Source of the DNA: Candidatus Scalindua sp. SCAELEC01
GTDB taxonomy: Bacteria > Planctomycetota > Brocadiia > Brocadiales > Scalinduaceae
DNA: 45,535 bases
Direction of reading: 5' to 3'
Assembly: GCA_004282745.1 (NCBI GenBank)
Contig: SHMT01000035.1
Location: 1 to 45,535, forward strand
The translations under genes were made by a program, and so were the position numbers. This document shows, piece after piece, positions 24,027-30,937 of this stretch. The notes under the pieces were generated by a model. It was given only the letters and a program-made list of their open reading frames with translations, made no database searches and had not been told where the DNA came from. Numbering within the stretch: the first letter of the stretch is position 1; the number at the start of each line of letters is the position of its first letter.

Positions 24027-27000
24027 ATTACTAATCCTTAAATACTTTCCCATGCTGAGATACAATGCGGGAAGTACAAATAGGGTTAACAATGTAGAAG
24101 TCGTTACACCACCAATTACCACGGTAGCAAGTGGACGCTGAACCTCTGCTCCAATACTCGTTGAAATAGCCATTGGTATAAAACCTACCGCATCAGTGAT
24201 TGCCGTTGCCATTACTGGAAGTAAACGTTGTTTGGCTGCTTCCTTAACCGCTTCCTCTAAAATAAGTCCCTCCTTTCTTACCATTCTGATAGTGGATACC
24301 AATATCTGACCATTAAGAACGGCAATACCACTGAGGGCTATAAATCCAACAGCAGCGCTCACACTGAAGGGCAAACCTCGTCCCCATAGAGCAAAAACTC
24401 CTCCTATGAAGGCAAATGGGATACCAGTATAAATAATAAATACATCAACAAAGTTTTTCAGACTGAAGTACAGCATTAAAAATATCAGTAAAAGCGCTAT
24501 TGGAACAACAATCATAAAGCGTATTCTGGAACGTTCAAGATGTTCAAATTGACCTCCCCACTCGATTACATATCCTTCAGGTAAACGCAACTTTTTTTCA
24601 ATGCGAGTTTGTGCATCTTGCACAAAAGAGGCGATATCCCTGTCCCTTACATTGCATTGTATCTTTATTAAACGGCGTCCCCATTCCCGATTTATGGTTG
24701 AATAACCTTCTGTTTCCCTTACTTCCGCTAAATTATGAAGTGGCAAAAACTGCCCTGATTCAGTGGGAATGAGCGTGTTTGCCAGGGCATCCACATCGGT
24801 GCGTTGTTTTTCCGGCAACCTGACTACAAGCGGAAATCTCCTCTGTCCTTCAAAGATGTCGCCTACCTGATGAACACCAACCGTTTTAACGAGATTAAGC
24901 ACGCTACTTGCCGGGATTCCGTATCTTGCAATCTGATCCTGGTTTACAATTATTTGAAGGGTAGGTTGTCCGGTAATCTGCTCTCCAGCAAGATCTGAGA
25001 CGCCTTTGACGTCCTTGAGAATTTCCTGCACCCTATTACTGAGACGAACCAGCTCTTCAAAGTTGTCCCCATAAATCTTAATACCCACGTCTGATCTGAT
25101 GCCGGTAACCATTTCATTCAGACGCATTTCAATGGGTTGGGTAAAGATCATATTTACGCCGGGCAAGTCTTCAAGTTCTTCTTCCATCTCCTTGATTAGT
25201 TCGGCCTGGGTTCTTGCACGTTTCCATTGGTCACTGGGATTAAGTGTGATAAATATGTCTGTAAGTTCTATACCCATTGGATCTGTGGCAACTTCGGCTG
25301 TCCCAATCCGACTCCAGATATGTTTAATCTCGTCCGGGAAGAGTTCTAGGAGCAGTTTCTCTATGCGGGAATTGTATGCAACTGCTTCCTCAATTGATAC
25401 TCCGGCTAGACGTATAGTATTAATGGTGATTGCGCCTTCCTTAAGTTTTGGAATAAACTCACCTCCCAACCTGGTTCCGATAAAAGCAGTCCCTATGAGT
25501 AAAAAAAACACAACACCGAAGAGTACATATTTCCATCGGAGTATGAGTATCATCGAAAGTGCCGTTGTGTATACTCTTTTTAAGACGCGTTCTATAAAAT
25601 ATTCTTTTTCTCTTATTTTTCTCGGCAAAAAATAATAAGACAATATGGGGGAGAGTAATATGGCAATTGCAAGCGCCCCGATCATAGCAAAGATAAATGT
25701 CCATGCCATTGGCCTGAACATCTTTCCTTCAACATCTTCCAGTGACAGGATGGGGAGAAAGACAATTATGATAATGCCCATACCAAAAATAATGGGACGG
25801 ATAACCTCTTTACCTGATTCAGATATGCCTTTCAGGCGCTCCATATTTGTTAATGGTCTTCCCAGATGCCGTTGCTTCTCGTTTAATTTCCGCATATTTA
25901 TCTCTGTCATTACCACAGAACCATCGACAATGATACCGAAGTCAATAGCCCCCATGCTCAATAGACTTGCAGCTATAGAGAATTCATACATACCGAAAAT
26001 AGCAAAAAGCATTGAAACTGGAATTGCAATTGCAACAAGTAAGCCAGCACGAAAACTGCCCAATATCAGGAATAATACGAGAACTACAAGTATTGCCCCG
26101 TAAACTAAATTATGCTTGACCGTATTGATTACCTTATATATAAGATCAGTACGATCGTAAACAATTTCCACCTTCACATCCTCTGGCAAGGATTTACGAA
26201 CAGCATCAAGACTCTTTTGTAATCCTTCAGTTACTTTTTTGCTATTTTCACCCATTAAGGCAAAACCAAGTCCCAAGACCACCTCTCCTTTGCCCCCGGC
26301 AGTTACTGCTCCACGACGAATTTCGTGACCTATTACCACACTCGCTACGTCCCTGATATAAACCGGAGCGCCTTTGTGTGCCTTAAGCATTATGTTTTCT
26401 ATCTGTTCGATTGTGCTGACCCTGCCCAGTCCATGCACAAGCAGAGATTGCCCTGCTGATACGATTCGCCCACCACCCACATTATTATTGTTTTGGGCAA
26501 GTGTTTCAAATAGCTGGTTTAGTGTTACATGGTACTTTACCAGAGACTCAGGAGAGACGATTACCTGATATTGTCGTTCAAAACCACCCCACGAATTAAC
26601 TTCAGCCACCCCAGGCACCTTTCTGAGTTCGGGTTTAATAATCCAGTCATGAAGGGTTCTGAGTTCATCAAGCGTCCGATCAGGATTTGAAGATCGTAAA
26701 ATATAATGGAAAACCTCTCCAAGCCCGGTAGAGATGGGGCCCAATTGCGGACGATCTATACCTTCAGGCAGATCAACACTCATGAGTCGTTCTATAATGA
26801 ATTGACGAGCATCGTAAATGTTCGTGTTGTCATCAAATGTTGCAACAACCTGAGACAGGCCAAACTTAGATAGAGAACGTACATTAATAAGACCTGAAAA
26901 ACCGGATATGGATAGTTCAATTGGCAGTGTTATTTGTTGTTCAATTTCTGAGGGATTAAGATTAGACGCAACGGTATTGACTTGAACCTGTACAGGGGTA

Positions 27001-27122
27001 GTGTCAGGGAATGCGTCTATCGGGGTATGCATTATAGAGCGAATACCAATACCAATAAATACGGCAAATAGCATCAGGATAAACAGCCTGTTTTTCAAAG
27101 AGAATTCTATGATATTATTCAT
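24024..27122 (-). CDS. czcA: Heavy-metal efflux RND pump CzcA-like, unit 2
   Basis: The 1032-residue protein is a complete HME-RND transporter. The first helix, IDAFPDTTPVQVQVNTVA and EIEQQITLPIE are typical of CzcA. TM4 reads SMGAIDFGIIVDGSVVMTEI, the DFG-x3-DG type usually linked with divalent cations (Zn, Co, Cd), although the usual Glu-Asn after it is Glu-Ile-Asn. I chose ATG 27122 rather than GTG 27128 because GGAAGG lies about 9 bases ahead. It overlaps the end of czcB by 8 bases. No outer-membrane factor gene accompanies this pair, so it may share the TolC-like protein of unit 1 or use another. Its stop codon overlaps repeat D. Confidence 0.93.
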   Translation of the reverse strand: MNNIIEFSLKNRLFILMLFAVFIGIGIRSIMHTPIDAFPDTTPVQVQVNTVASNLNPSEIEQQITLPIELSISGFSGLINVRSLSKFGLSQVVATFDDNTNIYDARQFIIERLMSVDLPEGIDRPQLGPISTGLGEVFHYILRSSNPDRTLDELRTLHDWIIKPELRKVPGVAEVNSWGGFERQYQVIVSPESLVKYHVTLNQLFETLAQNNNNVGGGRIVSAGQSLLVHGLGRVSTIEQIENIMLKAHKGAPVYIRDVASVVIGHEIRRGAVTAGGKGEVVLGLGFALMGENSKKVTEGLQKSLDAVRKSLPEDVKVEIVYDRTDLIYKVINTVKHNLVYGAILVVLVLFLILGSFRAGLLVAIAIPVSMLFAIFGMYEFSIAASLLSMGAIDFGIIVDGSVVMTEINMRKLNEKQRHLGRPLTNMERLKGISESGKEVIRPIIFGMGIIIIVFLPILSLEDVEGKMFRPMAWTFIFAMIGALAIAILLSPILSYYFLPRKIREKEYFIERVLKRVYTTALSMILILRWKYVLFGVVFFLLIGTAFIGTRLGGEFIPKLKEGAITINTIRLAGVSIEEAVAYNSRIEKLLLELFPDEIKHIWSRIGTAEVATDPMGIELTDIFITLNPSDQWKRARTQAELIKEMEEELEDLPGVNMIFTQPIEMRLNEMVTGIRSDVGIKIYGDNFEELVRLSNRVQEILKDVKGVSDLAGEQITGQPTLQIIVNQDQIARYGIPASSVLNLVKTVGVHQVGDIFEGQRRFPLVVRLPEKQRTDVDALANTLIPTESGQFLPLHNLAEVRETEGYSTINREWGRRLIKIQCNVRDRDIASFVQDAQTRIEKKLRLPEGYVIEWGGQFEHLERSRIRFMIVVPIALLLIFLMLYFSLKNFVDVFIIYTGIPFAFIGGVFALWGRGLPFSVSAAVGFIALSGIAVLNGQILVSTIRMVRKEGLILEEAVKEAAKQRLLPVMATAITDAVGFIPMAISTSIGAEVQRPLATVVIGGVTTSTLLTLFVLPALYLSMGKYLRISN

Positions 27123-28614
27123 CCACACAACCTTCCCCCAAACGAAACTTGAGGAATTCTGATTTTAAGGTAAAGCTTCCTGCGACAACTACCTTTTCAT
27201 GAATCGATACTCCTTCAATAATCTCAAATTTCTCATCTCTTCTATTACCCAGCACAACCCTGCGAATTTCGTAAAGATCGTCCGATAGCTTAACAAACAG
27301 GAAAGACTTTTTGTCAAAACGTTGTATGGACTCAACCGGCACGTACAACACACGGTTAATTTGTTCGGATAAAAGTGAGACCTGTCCAAACAGCCCGTGT
27401 TTTAAAAGAAAATCCGGGTTTTTTACCATTGCGCGGGCCTTTAACATCCGACTTTCTTCTTCTATGTGAGACGCCAGCCAGATTAAGTCACCATGCAGTT
27501 TGGTTCCGGGAAGGCTACTAAAACTTGCTTCGACGGTATTTCCGATCTTGAAGGAAGATAGCAGGTATTCCGGGATAGAAAGTTCAAGCCACATTGTAGA
27601 TAGATCTGCCAGTGAAAAGAGGGTATCACCCAGCTCAACAGCCTCACCAATAACGGCATGTCTCTCAATAATCGTTCCTGCAAATGGGGCGAGAATGGGG
27701 AGAACAGAGGTGCTTGACTGAGTTTCAACAATCTCTTTCACTTCAGCGGCTGTAAATCCGTAATTGAGAAGTTGTTGACGTCTTGTATTCGTGGTGTTTG
27801 TGGCCACCTGATATTCTGCCAGCGCTTGTTGATAGTCACGTTGTGAAGATATTTTTTTTTCAAAAAGCCCTTTTTCCCGTGTATAGATCAGCTCTTTTAG
27901 TGTTTCATTTGCTATGGCAGTTAGATAATCGGCTTTTGCGCATGCAATTTCAGATGAGGCAATTTCGACCAGGACATCCCCTTGAGACACATATGCACCC
28001 AAATCGACAAGAACTTTTTGTATTACTCCTGATGTTAAGGGTGTTACACGGGCAAGATAATTCATGTTGTAGGAGACCTGGCAGAGAACATTATGGGTGA
28101 CAGGGGGGGCATCTTCATTCGGAGAAATAGTAATCACGCCTGCCTTTACCGCGGATTCCAGAGATGCCAGTCTTACCTTTAAGCCTTTGCCAGGTATAAG
28201 TGAAGCGGTTAATTCAGGGTGGCAGATCCCACACTCTTGTTCAGGTACCCTATGTTCTTCACAATAAAGTTCTCCTGATGGTACTTCGCTGTTATTTGGT
28301 TTTAATTCAGGGTGGCAGATAAAGCATTTATCTTCATAAACACCGTGTTCTTTACACCATAACCGATTCGGGTCTCGACTGGATTCTTCTGCTTTGGCGT
28401 CTAATTCAGGATGGCAGATAAAACACTCATCCTCATAAACATTATGTTCGTTACACCATAACCGATTTGGGTCTCGAACGGAGCTTTTCGCCTGCTTATT
28501 GTGAACTTGATGTGCGTAACCGTTCATATATGTAATCTGTACACAAAGCAATGCCAGAAAAATAATCCCTGGCAGATACAATACCCTGTTTATCAGACGT
28601 TGTTTATGTTTCAT
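27115..28614 (-). CDS. czcB: RND adaptor CzcB-like with three N-terminal Cys/His modules
   Basis: This 499-residue periplasmic adaptor starts with an uncleaved or cleavable hydrophobic segment (about residues 12-30). Three near-identical modules follow (about 48-71, 81-104 and 112-135), each of the form Leu-Trp/Tyr-Cys-x2-His-x6-Cys-x2-Cys-His-Pro-Glu-Leu, for example YEDECFICHPEL. These look like small metal-binding knuckles that could hand metal ions to the pump. The standard adaptor follows: lipoyl/barrel-sandwich (LTSGVIQKVLVDLGAYVSQG), hairpin (ANETLKELIYTREKGLFEKK) and beta-barrel (VLYVPVESIQRFDKKSFLFV). I chose ATG 28614; GTG 28626 is four codons earlier. The three-fold module is a plausible expansion by duplication. 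Confidence 0.9.
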   Translation of the reverse strand: MKHKQRLINRVLYLPGIIFLALLCVQITYMNGYAHQVHNKQAKSSVRDPNRLWCNEHNVYEDECFICHPELDAKAEESSRDPNRLWCKEHGVYEDKCFICHPELKPNNSEVPSGELYCEEHRVPEQECGICHPELTASLIPGKGLKVRLASLESAVKAGVITISPNEDAPPVTHNVLCQVSYNMNYLARVTPLTSGVIQKVLVDLGAYVSQGDVLVEIASSEIACAKADYLTAIANETLKELIYTREKGLFEKKISSQRDYQQALAEYQVATNTTNTRRQQLLNYGFTAAEVKEIVETQSSTSVLPILAPFAGTIIERHAVIGEAVELGDTLFSLADLSTMWLELSIPEYLLSSFKIGNTVEASFSSLPGTKLHGDLIWLASHIEEESRMLKARAMVKNPDFLLKHGLFGQVSLLSEQINRVLYVPVESIQRFDKKSFLFVKLSDDLYEIRRVVLGNRRDEKFEIIEGVSIHEKVVVAGSFTLKSEFLKFRLGEGCVDE

Positions 28615-28722
28615 TTTTATTAACACCTGTATGAATAAGTTTTTAACTATGTAGATTGAATAGTCTTATCGACTAATACGTAAGATACAAAATAGTTTAC
28701 AATTTTGGTAATTGCACCGTGG

Positions 28723-28745
28723 CAAGGCAAAAGCCTTGTTTTGCC
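28723..28745. promoter_or_regulatory. Overlapping alternative hairpins upstream of czcB
   Basis: CAAGGC/GCCTTG (28723-28738, loop AAAA) and GGCAAAA/TTTTGCC (28726-28745, loop GCCTTG) share bases and exclude each other. The site lies about 110 bases before the czcB start and could be an operator or switchable leader structure. Confidence 0.3.
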
Positions 28746-28814
28746 ACATGCAAACTATTCCATGGGTTCAGTAATCGCTTAAATGAAAACTTGAATAAAA
28801 ATGGAAGGTCTAAA

Positions 28815-28963
28815 TAGTTTCTGAACGAAAACCCTGTGTTCGAATGAAAATTGCCTAGGTACAAGGTGCGTAATAATTTCGTAACCGGAACGTACAATTG
28901 TACTTGAGGATTGCGAAATTATTGCAGCAACGCAGTAGATGGGTAGTTTTCGTTCAAACACTA
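28815..28963 (-). repeat. Foldback repeat C/D, upstream of czcB
   Basis: The 149-bp element is bounded by TAGTTTCTGAACGAAAACCC at 28815 and the complementary-type end TTTTCGTTCAAACACTA at 28963. It centres on the palindrome GTACAATTGTAC (28892-28903), with TAATAATTTCG on one side and CGAAATTATTG on the other. Its outer 32 bases mirror repeat D at 23995-24026, and 28900-28957 is the second copy of repeat C. Confidence 0.65.
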
Positions 28964-29073
28964 AATAATTGATTGCGGAGGTCTGAAGAGGGTCTTTGCA
29001 ATTAGTTCTTTGTAGAGAGCGTCTTCAGTCATTGAAAGAATTTTCAAACGAAAAAACAACTTCTGGTAATACT

Positions 29074-29240
29074 CATCATTGTCCGGTTAGGTTTTTGCGT
29101 ATTTAATTTATTGCCCCAAAACTTGTCATTCCCGCATGTTTTTAGCGGGAATCTATGATGAAACGAGTCTCTGGATACCCGATAAAGGCGTTCGGGTATG
29201 ACGAAAGCTGCCTAAGCAAAAACCTAACCGGACGCTACTG
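29074..29240 (-). mobile_element. MITE copy 3, 167 bp, outer ends reversed relative to core
   Basis: The target duplication is GGTAATACT at 29065-29073 and 29241-29249. The left outer end reads CATCATT and the right GCTACTG, which are the reverse complements of the right and left ends of copies 1 and 4, yet the core between the 18-nt inverted repeats has the same orientation as in those copies. It lies in a 1.3-kb gene-poor stretch. Confidence 0.85.
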
Positions 29241-29613
29241 GGTAATACTGAAAAGTATAATGGTAATAGTAAGAAAACTTTTAGCAAACGTATTTATTGT
29301 AATTTCACGAAGATGATAACGAAACTCAGCGATATTTCTATACTCGGTATGAAAAAAGGAATAATCCAAGGGTATATGGGTGAATTAACCATAAAAATAA
29401 ATAAATGTCAAGGGCCTTATAAGGTTAACGATGAGAAAAAATGGGTGAAATAGGTGAAATAGTACATGCGTGTAATCAACACCTTACCATTTCTCATTAA
29501 ACTCCCTTAAAATTGAGGTGATTTGAAACACTATTTGCCAGACTATTTCAAAATTAATATGAGTCACTTGCATAAAGACCGATTGTTGACGAAAGTAATG
29601 AAATCTCGCGTTA

Positions 29614-29655
29614 AGGGTCCAGGAAAGAATAGTTTGTTATTCTTTCCTGGACCCT
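29614..29655. repeat. Perfect 18-bp stem hairpin
   Basis: AGGGTCCAGGAAAGAATA (29614-29631) is exactly complementary to 29638-29655 with a six-base loop GTTTGT. No T-run follows on either strand, so it is not a standard terminator. It may be a recombination site remnant, a protein-binding palindrome or part of a small RNA. Confidence 0.6.
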
Positions 29656-29712
29656 AAGAGCGTGGCATAATTTATAATGATTTGTTTGATGTACAAGAGG
29701 ATTTATCATATA

Positions 29713-29856
29713 ATGGAGATTGCATATCAAAAGAAAGCTATTTGTGTAATTGGCATCGATATCGATGGTCGGTTTTCTACTCTTTTTAGTGTTACCATAA
29801 CGAACGGCGATCCAATCTTGGGAACTGCTAAACCTGCTGTGATGTATTGTTTATAG
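29713..29856 (+). CDS. Possible small ORF, unrecognised (47 aa)
   Basis: ATG 29713 to TAG 29856 encodes 47 residues, including KKAICVIGIDIDGRFSTLF. AGAGG lies about 14 bases ahead, further than usual. I recognise no family. It may be a remnant of a larger gene (the Val-Ile-Gly-Ile-Asp strand resembles an RNase H-fold start, as in some transposases) or simply chance. Nothing else in 28964-29908 except MITE copy 3 and the hairpin has support. Confidence 0.2.
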   Translation: MEIAYQKKAICVIGIDIDGRFSTLFSVTITNGDPILGTAKPAVMYCL

Positions 29857-29908
29857 ATCTTCAAGTAACAGTGTTCAAAAAGTAGATATCGGTCAATAAT
29901 GATGGAAT

Positions 29909-30934
29909 ATGATATTTCAGAGATTAAACAAGCGCTTACGCATCTTCAGCGCAAGGAAAATATACAATCTTCTCATGGGTAGGGTTCAGTCGGTATTCGG
30001 TTCTGCTCATCTCTATTACTATCCGACTAAGATTACGATAGAATCAGGCAACATCTGTAACCTGCGCTGTCCCCTTTGCCCAACTGGCCAGCGGGACGCG
30101 TCTGCAAAAAAAGGCTTTCTTGCCTACTCTGATTTTAAAAAAGTGATAGACGAAATAGGTAAATATTTGTTCGTAATCAGGTTATACAATTGGGGGGAAC
30201 CTCTTCTCAATAAAGAACTGATAAGAATGGTAGCGTATGCTGATAAAAAGAAAATTGCAGTGAAGATAAGTACCAACCTGAGTTTTCCGATCAGTAACGA
30301 ATTGGCAGAGTCTTTAATTAACGGTAATTTGCAAAAGATCTATATTTCGTGTAATGGTGTTAGTCGGGCCTCTTATTTGACGTATCATATCGATGGTGAT
30401 TTTGATTCTGTTTTTGCCAACATGAGACTCTTGGTGGAGAAAAAGAGAGAGTTAAACAATGCGTATACGGAGATAGTATGGTTGTTTCATGTGTTTAAAC
30501 ATAATGAGCATGAGATTGAGGCAGCCAAGGTGATGGCAAAAGAGATAGGCGTAAGGCTGATCATCAATAAGATGCGCACTGATATGGGGAAGGAGATATT
30601 TGAGACCGCGGAGAAATCTATAGAGCGTGATTCACAATGGTTGCCAAGTAATCCCGATTTCAATATCTTTGACATGGAAGAGAAACAATCAAAGAGAAGG
30701 AATCGGTGCGGCCTTTTGTGGAGTGAAACGGTGATTAATTGGGATGGGTCTGTATTGCCCTGCTGTTCTGTCTATAGCGAAGCGCACTCTTTCGGTAATA
30801 TAAAGGAGAACTCCTTTATAGAGATCTGGAACAATAAAAAGTATCAGTCTGCGCGAAAAGAGGTTATTGGTCGAAAAAATGGCGGGAAAACGGTTTGCCA
30901 TATCTGCAAGGTGAATGGTTATTTATATTCTTAA
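29909..30934 (+). CDS. Radical SAM/SPASM domain protein
   Basis: The 341-residue enzyme has the radical SAM cluster motif CNLRCPLC (about residues 50-57, Cys-x3-Cys-x2-Cys), preceded by KITIESGNI, and followed by GFLAYSDFKKVIDEIG and RLYNWGEPLLNKEL (the GGE-like motif). The C-terminal region has CGLLWSETVINWDGSVLPCC, SFGNIKENSFIEIWNNKKY and CHIC, the SPASM auxiliary-cluster signature. Such proteins modify peptides, proteins or sugars; no precursor peptide is visible nearby, so the substrate is unknown. I see no convincing ribosome binding site before ATG 29909. It ends 3 bases before the kinase gene start, indicating one transcription unit with the two-component genes. Confidence 0.85.
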   Translation: MIFQRLNKRLRIFSARKIYNLLMGRVQSVFGSAHLYYYPTKITIESGNICNLRCPLCPTGQRDASAKKGFLAYSDFKKVIDEIGKYLFVIRLYNWGEPLLNKELIRMVAYADKKKIAVKISTNLSFPISNELAESLINGNLQKIYISCNGVSRASYLTYHIDGDFDSVFANMRLLVEKKRELNNAYTEIVWLFHVFKHNEHEIEAAKVMAKEIGVRLIINKMRTDMGKEIFETAEKSIERDSQWLPSNPDFNIFDMEEKQSKRRNRCGLLWSETVINWDGSVLPCCSVYSEAHSFGNIKENSFIEIWNNKKYQSARKEVIGRKNGGKTVCHICKVNGYLYS

Positions 30935-30937
30935 GTC

